From contig JALLLS010000006.1 in NCBI GenBank assembly GCA_025094145.1, forward strand, positions 620,001 to 684,000: DNA of 64,000 bases, given 5' to 3'. The notes under the pieces are model-generated. The model saw only the letters and a program-made list of their open reading frames with translations. It made no database searches and had not been told where the DNA came from. The stretch is from Spinellus fusiger. Lineage: Eukaryota > Mucoromycota > Mucoromycetes > Mucorales > Phycomycetaceae. Each line of letters begins with the position of its first letter. Positions within the stretch are counted from its first letter, which is position 1. A program made the translations under genes and the position numbers. Below, piece after piece: positions 1 to 12,592 of this stretch.

Positions 1-29
1 CAACACCTCTCACTGGTTCATGGAGCTTG

Positions 30-586
30 ACACTTAATTAATTGTCAATATGAGCATAACTGAACAAGAGAATGTGCTATTACTAACAAAGAGAAACAAT
101 AGAAGGAAGTTTTAGGCACTACCAAGGACTATTCTAGTGATAAAAAGGTAAGCAGTGTCTTTATCTGGGCTTGAGCTCAATGTATTCCACAAGACACTCA
201 TTGCATTACTTATAAATAAAGACTCCTTTCAAGTCAGTCCCAGGTGGTCTTCTACAAGGTCAATAATGTCTAGGGTATACTCCTGAGCATGGTTTTCTAT
301 CTCCCAAGGATAAAGCACAAGGCCTTTAGGGTGTGTATTCTATTGTTATGAGGGAATGCACTTGGGCAGTAGCTATAGTACATAGTATAGTATTAGCTAT
401 ACTATTGCAATAAACAATTCTATTCATCAACACTATATTCCATTGATACTACAATTTGATAGTGAGGTATCCATAAACCTTTTGATTTTAAACACAGTTA
501 CATAAAAGGCAAGACATTTTCTGTCTAAAAAGGAAGGAGATATCACCGCCTAAAGGCCAGAAGAATCTCCTGGTGTGTAGATGGAT
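30..586 (+). repeat. Dispersed repeat, copy 1 (inverted partner near 25 kb)
   Basis: This stretch is about 80-90% similar by eye to the reverse complement of 24791-25600. Shared blocks include the segments reading gagcataactgaac, ccacaagacactcattgcat, cccaaggataaagcacaagg and gatatcaccgc. Copy 1 lacks roughly 300 bp that copy 2 carries in its middle. No open frame is conserved between the copies. It may be a solo LTR or a non-coding transposon remnant; copy 1 may run off the window start. Confidence 0.75.
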
Positions 587-593
587 AGAAAGA

Positions 594-601
594 TGACGTC
601 A
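594..601. promoter_or_regulatory. CRE/ATF palindrome TGACGTCA upstream of NUO9.5
   Basis: Perfect 8-bp cAMP-response/ATF-CREB palindrome located about 150 bp before the start codon at 752. The same octamer occurs at 2352-2359 and 10607-10614. Fungal bZIP factors of the Atf1/Sko1 type bind such sites; use in this organism is inferred only. Confidence 0.5.
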
Positions 602-751
602 GCGCAAAAGGACTGTTGGAGATCCCTGGAGGGCTGACGTTGCCTCTAGGATGGGTGTTCCTGACCCACTCCCTTTGAATGCTGAGTTTCTACTTATTAG
701 GGCCTAGACACACCCACACGAGGTGGGTCTATCTTTTTCTTCTTATTTATC

Positions 752-1045
752 ATGTTCAAGGCTTTGCATCGCTTTGCTACTGATCAACCTATTGTCTTTT
801 GGTCTTTTGCTATTGGTTCTGTTGGTAAAGAAGCCCTCTTCACGTGTTCATGGACTAATGCGTGTGTTGGTAGGACCTTTGATGGTATGGACAGTGCCTT
901 CGATACGTCGCAACTATTTTGGATTCAAGGGTGTTGAGCCTTTGCCTGTGACCTATCCTTGTAAGTGGACAGTGTGGTTGGTATTAGCTGACAGTCTATA
1001 GTGCCTCGTGGTGCACGCAATCCTCCTGCTGGTTATGAAGATTAG
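752..1045 (+). CDS. Mitochondrial complex I accessory subunit, NUO9.5-like
   Basis: Three exons (752-824, 874-960, 1002-1045) with GTAAAG and GTAAGT donors and TAG acceptors join in phase to a 67-residue protein. It has the layout of the fungal 9.5-kDa accessory subunit of NADH:ubiquinone oxidoreductase: a short charged start, an FWS-x-x-IG block at residues 16-22 inside the single hydrophobic segment, a GP turn, an IRR pair, then a proline-rich tail with TYP and a terminal PPAGYED. Such subunits sit in the inner mitochondrial membrane and help assembly or stability rather than catalysis. The start is the first ATG after a pyrimidine-rich leader. A CRE palindrome lies 150 bp upstream. Identification rests on the pattern of conserved residues recalled for the family; the length agrees. 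Confidence 0.85.
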
Positions 1046-1119
1046 GCATAAGAGAGACTTTGTTGATAAAGGCGATGCTATAAAAAGAAAGAGAAAGAGA
1101 AGGAAGGAAAGAAAACAAA

Positions 1120-1190
1120 GTGTATATATATCTATATCTATCTATCTAGATGTGTGTGTGTGTGTATGTCTTTGTATGTCTTTGCATGTG
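1120..1190. repeat. TATC/TG microsatellite
   Basis: Runs of tatc and tgtg units just downstream of the NUO9.5 stop codon, partly inside open frames that show no protein similarity. Confidence 0.8.
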
Positions 1191-1646
1191 TGTGCGTACG
1201 TATTTATAAAAGAACAAGGGATCGGTGAACCCATCTTTACATGCCTAGTCATCTTCCTACATGAAGACCGAGACTTCCTTACAAAAGACGTGACTACTTA
1301 ATAAGAAAACAATAACACAGTCACACGTCAATACGCCTCTATCAACAAAAACACTGGCTTAAGATGAAGAGATCAAGAACAAGAATAAAGATTGTTTTTT
1401 TTAATGTATATTTATTATATATATATTTATGTATGTATGTATATTTATTCAAAGTAATGGACCTTCTTACTATAAGACAAGAAGGTGAGTTTACAATAAC
1501 AGTCATCTACACAGACAGATTCTTTCTTATTGCCTGCTCAGTGATCTTGGTAATAATATTCAAACCATCAAAACTCTTCAGTTTGCAAATTTATAATCAT
1601 TGCCCGCAACAAGAAAGAATCCATGACATGTAGGAGAAATACTTAC

Positions 1647-2095
1647 CCTTTCTATTTTGTAGGGCCAAGGACACAGTGCCTCCATGCACCTGCAAGTACG
1701 CAACACAGATGCTGCTTACTATTAGACTGTATAAGTGACTGGAGTTATTATAAAAATAATGACACTTGGACATGAAGAGTAGAGAAGAGAAAGAATCAGG
1801 AAAAGAGTGGTTTCATTACCACATCCCCGCATAATGCACCGGCGAAGATGCGCGTCGAGATGTGAATCAAACGCAAATTACAAACATCATCTTTTTTCTC
1901 TTCTCTCTTGCGGTCCATGTCGATTGGATACTTTACCTTGTAAGAACAGAAAGAAGGATTTTGTAACAAAAGAATTGGGCTTGTCTTTATACTTGTTAGA
2001 AATAAAAAAAATTTACTTCGGAGTACCAATAAGCAAGTCTCTTCTGCTGAGTTCTATTGTTGTTGTTGGTGGTGGCAGTGGTGGCAGTGGTGTGA
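1647..2095 (-). other. Possible small spliced gene, unidentified
   Basis: The minus strand carries a strong exon-like block at 1689-1647 (acceptor ttgcag, donor GTAAGT). Two upstream partners are possible. One is a 33-codon ATG-started exon 1918-1820 with donor GTAATG, which joins in phase. The other is an exon near 1980-1928 ending at a GTAAAG donor, which would give a short protein ending in the same block. Neither product is recognised, the last exon is unclear, and the start of the second model is not visible. A polyadenylation-like AATAAA lies near 1450 on this strand. It may be a genuine small gene or chance splice signals. Confidence 0.25.
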
Positions 2096-2245
2096 AATAG
2101 AAAAAAAAAGACACCCTTGGCCCCCCTTGATGAATCCATCTTTATCTATTGACAACTGCACGAGTTTCTAGTGTATTAAATAGGAGGGGACCCTGTCTTT
2201 GTTTTAGAGTATGTCTATGATTGTGACTGTTATATACTTAGGGGT

Positions 2246-2290
2246 TGGATGGATGGAGGGAGGGAGGGAGGGATGGATGGAGGGAGGAGT
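2246..2290. repeat. GGATGGAGGG simple repeat
   Basis: Purine-rich units of ggatgga and ggga in tandem, upstream of the BET gene. The region 2100-3200 otherwise contains repeats (2452-2490, 2632-2683), a CRE site and long pyrimidine tracts, but no recognised gene. Confidence 0.8.
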
Positions 2291-2351
2291 GGAAGGATGC
2301 CTTGTGTTGATAAGGGTGTGTGAGAAAGCCTTGTCTGAGGTAGGACATGTG

Positions 2352-2359
2352 TGACGTCA
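2352..2359. promoter_or_regulatory. CRE/ATF palindrome TGACGTCA upstream of BDF1
   Basis: Second perfect CRE octamer, about 840 bp before the BDF1 start codon; it is followed by atatgtcgtc, which extends the dyad slightly. Confidence 0.4.
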
Positions 2360-2451
2360 TATGTCGTCTGTCCACCTCACCAGGGCTTATTCTGCGTCAT
2401 CTGCACCAAGACATAGTCAGACAGTGGGGAGGTGGGTGGTGTGGGTTAAAA

Positions 2452-2490
2452 GTCACTATGGAGTCACTATGGAGTCACTGTGGGGTCACT
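2452..2490. repeat. 12-bp direct repeat (GTCACTATGGA)
   Basis: Three to four imperfect tandem copies of a gtcactatggag-type unit in the BDF1 upstream region. Confidence 0.75.
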
Positions 2491-2631
2491 TCTCTTAGTG
2501 CAGAGGGTGTGGAGTAGAGTGGAGTAGAGTAGAGTATAGAAAAGAAAAGAAAAGAAAAAGAGGATTCTCACTGCAGAGCTGACCAAAAAGTGAATTCCAG
2601 TCTGTAGGCTGTGGTGTAGAGTGCAAGTTGT

Positions 2632-2683
2632 AGCAGTGTAGTGTGTGCAGTCTACACTACTACACTGCACACACTACACTGCT
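2632..2683. repeat. Perfect 20-bp inverted repeat with 12-nt loop
   Basis: Left arm 2632-2651 and right arm 2664-2683 are exact reverse complements (AGCAGTGTAGTGTGTGCAGT and its complement) separated by 12 nt. It could form a hairpin or cruciform in the BDF1 5' region; no transposon ends or tRNA features accompany it. Confidence 0.85.
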
Positions 2684-3200
2684 GCACACACTAGGGCAGA
2701 GTCAAAGAATCCACTCAACTGCAATCTCTCTCTTCTCTTCTCTCCTCTTCTCTCTTCTCCTCTTCTTCTCTTCTCTCTCCTCAACAGCAGAAATAAAATC
2801 CCTCGTAGCAGTAACAACTGTAGGAAGAAACACCACAACAGCAAAAAGAACACCTCCAAAAGTGTTATGAGAGCATTTTCACTTTCTCACTAATGTTGCA
2901 CTGGCAGCAAGTGCAGTATTTTTTATTTTTTATTTATTTATTTTTCCTCTTTCTCTGTTGTTGTTGTTTTGTCAAGTGTGACTGACGAGTTGCTTCACCA
3001 TCTTTTGCCTAATGTCACCATCGTCACTGCTCATAAAAGCGCATCTTTGTCTTGTTTCATTTCCAATCTTTTTCTCTTTCTCTTTCTTTTCTCTTTTTTT
3101 TTTTCCTTTTCTTTCTTCCTTTTTATTTTTGTACACCAAATAACCCGTCATTCTTCCTCTGGCCTTGTTTCAACACACTGTTTTCACTAGTAAAAGCATC

Positions 3201-5542
3201 ATGGCCCATGGGTACTCAATAAACCAGTCACCTAACAGCAGTACGAGTAACAGTACGAACAATAATAATAATAGCAGTACAAACACTAATAACAGTACCA
3301 CCACCACCACCACTCACACCACCACCACCACACCTGCAGACAATGGGTAAAACATTCCTGCCTTACTAGTCTAGAATAGAAAGATATCTCTATAGAATAC
3401 TGCCTTGTAGGAGCCACAACGCGTGTTGCAAGGTGCGCTGAGGGTGTTCTCGTCAACTCACCTGTCTCCTCTGCCTCTGTGTTGTATAGAAGAAGAAAAG
3501 CCGAGCAAGAAGCAGACACGCTCAAAAAGAGACCCAAACTAGAGCACACCAAAGACCATGAAAAAGAAGCTTCCTCCGCCAAGAAAGTAAGCTAACCCCT
3601 GCGAAAGAGGCAGTGTTTTTTAACCCACCAAGCCCTCAAGAACCACCTCCCCCACGGCCACACCCACGGCCACGCTTACTGCTTCTCCCGTAGACACCAA
3701 CATGACAAAAGACCAGCTCAAGTACTGTGGGGCGATTATGCGGCACCTGAAGAAGCACAGAGACGCTGCTCCGTTTCTTCATCCTGTGGATTATGTGGGA
3801 CTCAACATCCCTGACTATCCAAAGATCATCAAGCACCCCATGGACCTTACTACGGTGGATCGCACATTGGCCAAGTGCCAGTATGTGCAGGTGGAGGATC
3901 TTATTGCTGACATCCGGCTGGTGTTCAGCAACTGCTACAAGTTCAATGGGCCTGAAGCCATGATCTCGATGCTGTGTCAGAATGTGGAGTCTGCGTTTGA
4001 AAAGAGTCTACGCCAAATGCCGCCTTCGAGTAAAGAGGTAAGGTTTTTTTTTTTGGGTGGAGAGTAGGTGTGGTAGGGATGGTATTGATGGTGCTGTGTC
4101 ATGGCAACAGTCGCAGCCAATGCATCTCTCAGAACCCACAAGTCGAAAAAAACACAAGCCAGCCTCACCCGTCATGCGTCTCTCTGAAGACGGAAGACCC
4201 AAGCGAGAAATCCACCCTCCACCCTCCAAGGACTATCCAGAAACCATCACCCAACGACGCACCAACCCAAGAAAGAACGACCTGCAGATGAAGTTTTGTG
4301 GACAAACCCTCCGAGAATTAAAGAAATCCAAGTATAGAGATATCAACTTTCCCTTTCTCGCCCCTGTCGACAGTGTGGCTCTGAACATTCCTGACTACCC
4401 CACCATTGTCAAGCACCCCATGGATCTTTCGACAGTAGAAAGTAAGCTGAACCAAGGCAACTATGACTCACCCGAGGAGTTTGAGGCCGACATTCGCCTC
4501 ATGTTCAAGAACTGTTACCTGTACAATCCCTCTGCCATTCCTGTGCATCGTATGGGGAAAGAGTTAGAAAAGGTGTTTGATGACAAATGGAAGCAGAAGC
4601 CACAGCCAGTGCAGGAAACAGATGTCGAGGCAGAGGAAGAGTTTGAGGAGGTGGGTGAGTCGGACGAGGATGGTGAGTGTCTTTATTATTACAAAGGAGG
4701 CGTTTGAGGAGGAGGAGCAAGGCATGCACATCCACTGATTGTTATAGAGAGAGACCATAGAATATCAGAACTAGAGCGTCATATTGCGTCCCTGGCACAA
4801 CAAATTGCATCTATAAAGTCAAAGAAAAAACGACCTGATCGACTCCCCAAACCCAAGTCAAGACCCTTGAGTCCAAAAGACAAGAAGCCCTTCTCGAAGC
4901 GCCATCGCCAGTCATTAAAGAAGGAGGAGTTGCCAGAATTCACATTTGAGCAGAAGAAGGATCTCAGTGAACGTATTAATAATCTTTCGGGAGACAGACT
5001 GAATACAGTAGTGAGCATTATTCAGAGCTCCATGCCCAATCTTGATGGGGTAAGTGATGAAGAGGGACGGGTGTTGGTGCTGCGACAATGGGCCCAAGAC
5101 AGATGGCAGATGGCAGATGGCCCAGTGGGCTAACGACAAGCAATAGCAGGGACAGGAGGAAATTGTACTGGACATTGATGCCCTTGACAGAAAGACTCTG
5201 CACCGGTTGCATGAGTTTGTTACTGGCACAAGTCTGATGCCTCGCTCCATGGCATCCCATGCTATGACCTCTCCTAGCAAGTCCTCAAGCAAAAGACCAC
5301 GCACACACTACTCAGAGGCAGATGCTGATAGGAAGATCCGGGAGTTGGAGAAGACACTTCAGAAATTCTCCAGCTCAGAACCAGGCTCTCTTTATGGTAA
5401 ACCCTTCTGTAGGAACACACCCACTCATATGCACTCTTTTTTCTTGTTCTCTTGTTATGCAGGTCAAGAGTCATCGAGCGAAAGTGATTCAGACAGCTCT
5501 TCAGGGTCTGATTCTGATGATTCTGGTAGTAGTTCCGATTAG
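3201..5542 (+). CDS. BDF1: BET-family double-bromodomain protein
   Basis: Seven exons (3201-3346, 3490-3586, 3633-4037, 4111-4672, 4748-5049, 5150-5396, 5463-5542) give 612 residues. Bromodomain 1 spans about residues 105-210 and bromodomain 2 about 274-376. Both have the ZA-loop block LNIPDYP...KHPMDL and the acetyl-lysine-binding Asn (CYKFN and CYLYN). A basic linker leads to an NET domain at about 464-530, then an acidic serine tail. The N-terminus is a low-complexity Ser/Asn/Thr run. BET proteins read acetylated histones, assist TFIID and shape chromatin in the nucleus. Two bromodomains plus NET is the full fungal BDF1/BDF2 layout. GCN5, the acetylation writer, lies 2.3 kb downstream in the opposite orientation. 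The start was taken as the first ATG in frame with exon 2, just after a long pyrimidine tract. Confidence 0.95.
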
Positions 5543-5970
5543 AATGCAATACAAAAGAGAGAGACAAAGGAGAAAGAAAAACCATGCACCCACCCCACAC
5601 AATAACAGAGAAATACAGAAAAACAGAAAAACAGAAAAACAGAAAAAGACATTTTTATAAGAGAAAAAGAGAGAAAAAAGAGAGAAAAAAGAGAGAAAAA
5701 AAAGACATTCAGTGTAGATACTATCTTTTTTTTTTTCTTTTCTCTCTTTTTTTCTCTCTTTTTTAATACTTGTTCTTGTTGTTGATTCTTTTCTATGGGA
5801 GGCCTCTTCTATAGAACCAACCCTATTTACTTTATAGTCTACTATTGCCTTGTTTATTTTTACAGAATGAAAAAAAAAGGGAAACAGACACATCATGCGA
5901 TCCTACACTTGTACTTTTTTTTTCTTTTTTGTTGAATGGGGGAGGGGCATTCTCCACTTGCTGTAGAAGT

Positions 5971-7270
5971 TTAAAAGGTCTCGTCATCAAACTCCTCTTC
6001 ATGGGCCTCTTCTCCTTCTGGGGGCACCTCAAATCCCTCCTGCCAAAGTGTTAGTCCTTGCAAAGCACACCCATCAAAAAGACAACGACCCTTACCTCTG
6101 TGCTGTATAAAATGGCCTGGATATCCTTAAGCACGGGCAATTCAAGAGGCTCCTGGTCGCCTGCCTCCTGCTCAATGGCCTCTATTTGTTCCTGGACAAT
6201 GATTTCAATGTCCCTCAGCTTGCCAAAGTAGAAGTCACGCTCCTTCTCCAGTCCATCCACTGTCATTTTGAATTCCACAATCTGCTTGTTCAGCTCAATG
6301 ATCATGGAGGTAGAGTGGTTGTCAAGTGTGTTGGCACTGGCACTGCTGGAAGAGACGCGGCCTGATGTGTTGCGGCTGGCACTGCGGGCTGTTCATTTCT
6401 CCTTGTGGTGAGTGACATGTCCTTCTCCCCCTTCTCCTTCTGCTGCTGCTAACACTGCTGCTGCTGCTGTTTACCTGCTGCTCCTGCGCCTGCGCCTGCT
6501 CCCATCCCTCCTCCCATCCCTCCTGATGTCTTGCGGGCGGCTGAGGTGGCTGCTGCACGGGGAGCAGCTGCCTTAGGGGCTCCTCCACCGACTCCACCTC
6601 CACCACTGCCTCCCTTGCGACGCTGGGATGCCTCGTACGCACCTCCAGGGAAGTTCTGATCCCAGAAGCGCTTCACCCACTGCATAAACTCCAGGTTGTC
6701 TTGGAATTTGCACTTCATCAAACGGTCAACGGGAATAATCTTTTGTTTGAAATGTGCAAATGTAAGTGTGTGTAGTGTATGTAGTGTAGTGTAGTGTAGT
6801 GTGTGTTTATCTATAGACAGAAAGAAAAAAAGTACCTTGTCTACTCTAACACACGCAGAAAAAAAAGAAGAGTCAGTCCAAGCAGTGGTCATCCTGGTCC
6901 ACACACCACAAGTGCCCTGGAAAATAAACAACTTACTTGTGCTTGTCAAAACTGTGTTGGAGAATCTTAAAGTTGCTGACGTATTCGTATTCGTGCTTGG
7001 TATCAAACTTCACCTTGGCCATTTGAACATCCCCTACAGAAAACCATCAGTCGACCCTCCACAGTGACAATGGCTATCTCCAGAAAAAAAAAAAAAGAGA
7101 GTACCAAAGATGGAGTCCATAATCTGACAGTAGGCAGCTCCTACAAACACATGAGCACAAAAAACACATGGATGATCTTCTTTACCAGTGCCGGCTTGTT
7201 CAATCTTGGTATAGCTGAGTTGTAACAGGTCATTCATCCATGCTAACAGTTCAGTTCTTGATTCTCCCAT
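5971..7270 (-). CDS. BIM1: EB1/Bim1 microtubule plus-end binding protein
   Basis: Seven exons: 7270-7186, 7140-7105, 7033-6937, a 10-nt micro-exon 6845-6836, 6739-6475, 6388-6096 and 6039-5971, giving 284 residues. The N-terminal calponin-homology domain (about 5-110) has [10 protein letters not shown], the GAAYCQIMD block and FKILQHSF...[11 protein letters not shown] Gly/Ala/Ser-rich basic linker follows. The coiled-coil EB1 homology domain (about 195-260) includes [16 protein letters not shown]. The tail is acidic and ends in ...DETF, resembling the EEY/F ending that binds CAP-Gly proteins. EB1 proteins track growing microtubule plus ends and recruit +TIPs. Without the micro-exon the CH-domain exons do not join in frame and Val-Asp-Lys is lost. 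The exon 6 acceptor could alternatively be about 24 nt further on (linker only). Confidence 0.95.
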
Positions 7271-7550
7271 GGTATAGACAAGCGACGCGTTGAAGAAAAA
7301 TAAATAGAGGCCCGTCTTTAGCTCCTTTCTCTCTTTAAGGAAATGGCTCTCTTCTCTGTTTTATGATGACATCAAACATTTTTCAGCTCCGGCAGAAGGT
7401 GGATTTCTATTTTATTCAAATGGCCATGAGTGTTGACTTTATAGGGAGATATCTTGTTCTTTGACATATGCCAAAATGAAGCGTGTTGACGAGTAAATTG
7501 TAGGACATGAATGGCACGCTTTAAATGGGGCTATTCCTATACAAGTGGAT

Positions 7551-7690
7551 ATAAACTACTATTATATAAACTACTCTTATATAAACTACTCTTATATAAA
7601 CTACTCTTATATAAACTATTCTTATATAAACTATGCAACATATAAACTGTTTTTATATAAACTATACAACATATAAACTATAAACTATAA
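7551..7690. repeat. 15-bp tandem repeat (TATATAAACTACTCT)
   Basis: About nine imperfect copies of a tatataaactactct unit between EB1 and GCN5; the later copies degenerate into tataaact. Confidence 0.85.
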
Positions 7691-7702
7691 AATGTATATT
7701 GG

Positions 7703-7773
7703 CTGACGGACAGACGGACGGACGGACTGACTGACTGACTGACTGACTGACTGACTGACTGACTGACTGACTG
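7703..7773. repeat. GACG/GACT tetranucleotide tract
   Basis: Perfect gact units preceded by gacg/gaca variants, immediately downstream of the 15-bp repeat and 50 bp from the GCN5 stop codon. Confidence 0.9.
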
Positions 7774-7822
7774 ATGGATATTTATCAGTGCATCTATATA
7801 TCCCTAAAAGACATCCTCACCA

Positions 7823-10569
<2,747 letters not shown>

Positions 10570-10606
10570 GTCAAGGACTGCTTGATTGAGGTTATTTACA
10601 CCACCA

Positions 10607-10614
10607 TGACGTCA
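10607..10614. promoter_or_regulatory. CRE/ATF palindrome TGACGTCA upstream of GCN5
   Basis: Perfect octamer 38 bp upstream of the GCN5 start codon, so within the leader or core promoter. Confidence 0.5.
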
Positions 10615-10739
10615 ATGGGTCTATTCTACAAGCAGGATCCGTTGAGAGAGAGTCTTGTCTTGGTGTCGATCTGAACAAGAGCTAAAATATGACTGTTTTT
10701 GGGTCTTGCCTTTCCCCATAGTGAAGAGTCTCTTCTTTT

Positions 10740-10775
10740 TACACTACACTACACTCCACTCCACTCCACTACACT
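10740..10775. repeat. ACACT/CCACT pentamer tract
   Basis: Short tandem of acact and ccact pentamers upstream of GCN5. Confidence 0.75.
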
Positions 10776-11019
10776 GGATCTTGGCCAGATAGCTCATTAA
10801 AGTTGGCTCACTTAGTTGGTGTGGATAGAACCAACAGATAGACATTCTTATTGTCTCGTGACTTTCTTTTATTTATACCTATATCTATAGATGTAAATAT
10901 AAATATATATCTATTATTGTGTGCACTAGTGATAGATAATAATTGTAGTGTTTAAAGATACAATGAGTACGGTGGATTTTTACAGTTAAAAATAAATGGA
11001 AAGTGACTAAAAAGAATGT

Positions 11020-11890
11020 CTTGGGATTTTTCGAATTCTGAGCTATTTCTCCATTAAAATAATATTATTATTATTTATTTTGAATAACACTTTTTTTCAT
11101 TCAGTCCAGTGTTGAAGCCTGGCCTTACCGAGAAGAACATAGATTCTTGGTTCTAGTGGGCCCAAGAATATATTCATTGGACTCATGAACAGTAGCAAAA
11201 GAGAGTGGTTGGATGAGTCCAGAATAGAGCCAATAGGCTATGACAGGGGCGCAAAAGTCATCAAAATCATTAGGAAGTGTGGTACGGCCTTTGATCCCAA
11301 GAATTTCCTTAAAACATGGAGGTTTGAAGGTGGTGGTGTGGAGTATAGGTCGTTATAGTGAGGAGGGTGTTGGGAGACTGGTCGTAGTGGAGATCAGGAT
11401 AAACTCCAACAAGTACATCAATGTCTTGGGAGATGTCTACTGCCATACACTCAAACATCTCTATCATAAACCCTGGAATCAGTTACCGCCTACAGGAAAA
11501 AATGCTAGACATCATAAGAGCAAGGCACCTCGAGAACAGAAAGCTGTACATGGTATAGTAATGACTCTTTACTGACCCTCACAATAACAATCTCAATCTA
11601 ATTGAGCATCTATGGGTCCATCTCAAGAAGGTTATTAGAAAGAACATGAGTGTATAATTCACCAAACAGAAGTTGGAGACTGCCCTGATACTATAATAAG
11701 GTAAAATAGTGAAGGAAGTAACAGACTATCTCATTGCCAGCATGAGGTGGAGATGTCAGGTAGTCATTGATGCCAAAGAATAACAGTGGTTACTAAGCAA
11801 CATTTTAATAAAAACCACTTTTATATATTATAAACACTCTTATCTTTATGTATTGAAAGTTTTATGTCTTTATCTAGTGGTCATAAAGCT
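11020..11890 (+). mobile_element. Tc1/mariner relic A (internally deleted)
   Basis: Plus-strand decayed transposase. Recognisable pieces: (W)DESR..., GTAFDPKNFLKT, a GGG-like core (GGGV-YRSL), NSNKYINVLGD, and a C-terminal EHLWVHLKKVIRK-like block near 11600-11750. Stops and frameshifts are numerous. The N-terminal helix-turn-helix part present in relic B is missing here: the 5' non-coding segment (gagctatttct...) joins directly to the middle of the gene. It shares most of its length with relic B at 15930-17160. Exact ends and inverted repeats were not resolved. Confidence 0.75.
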
Positions 11891-11924
11891 ATAACATTAT
11901 TTTCAAAAAGAATTTGCACAACCT

Positions 11925-12592
11925 CAGAAAAAAATCTTTCACTTTTCACATAGTTTATATTTTATAATTCGCACAACTCCATAAGTATTTCTTTACATAA
12001 AGTGTACGAGATTTATCAAAGGGGATTTCTACTTGAACATGTTTTACATTTCAAAGAAGAATAGCGACAAAAACCCTTAAGATAACTGATAAGAAGATCA
12101 CTACATGCCTCAGTGATCCTCATGTTTAACGTCCCACTTTCCAAGAGCTTTTCTCTCTTAAGTTTACTCTTCACAACAGACTAAAATTACTCGATGGAAT
12201 TAAGATTAGGAAAGTAGGGTGGAAGGTATACAAATCCATAGCCGTAAATTACAAGTCTACTAATTCTTTTAATGAAAATGTGCTTTCTTAAATAATAAAG
12301 CACACTTTTCTATCATAAAGTTGTAGCCTTTTTTGGCGGCCTTAGGTTTTGACTGGGGCTTCCAAGGTGATTTTAAGTCCAATTAAGTACTGTAATCTAT
12401 GATATTTTGAAAAGGAAAACATTTTTTAACTACATCCATCAATATAGGTTCGTTGTTCGATTCGTCTATAGCATTTCTCTGTCCATCTTCATAGTATATT
12501 TGTAAGCTCATTGTTGAAGAAGTAATATTTCGAAAAGTGTGCAAAGAAAATACTTATGGAATTGTGCAAAAAGTGAAAGGGAAAAAAAACTG
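11925..12592 (-). mobile_element. IS630-like (DDE_3) relic C with degraded TIRs
   Basis: The reverse strand at 12245-12055 reads GYGFVYLPPYFPNLNSIE, stop, F, stop, SVVKSKLKREKLLE..., the C-terminal end of a DDE_3 transposase. Two stops replace what are normally Gln and Trp, consistent with C-to-T and G-to-A change. The ends look like inverted repeats: CAG...CTTTCACTTTT...GCACAACTCCATAAGTATTT at 11925-11995 and the complementary arrangement at 12550-12592, followed by TA. The left arm has about 20 extra bases. Confidence 0.65.
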
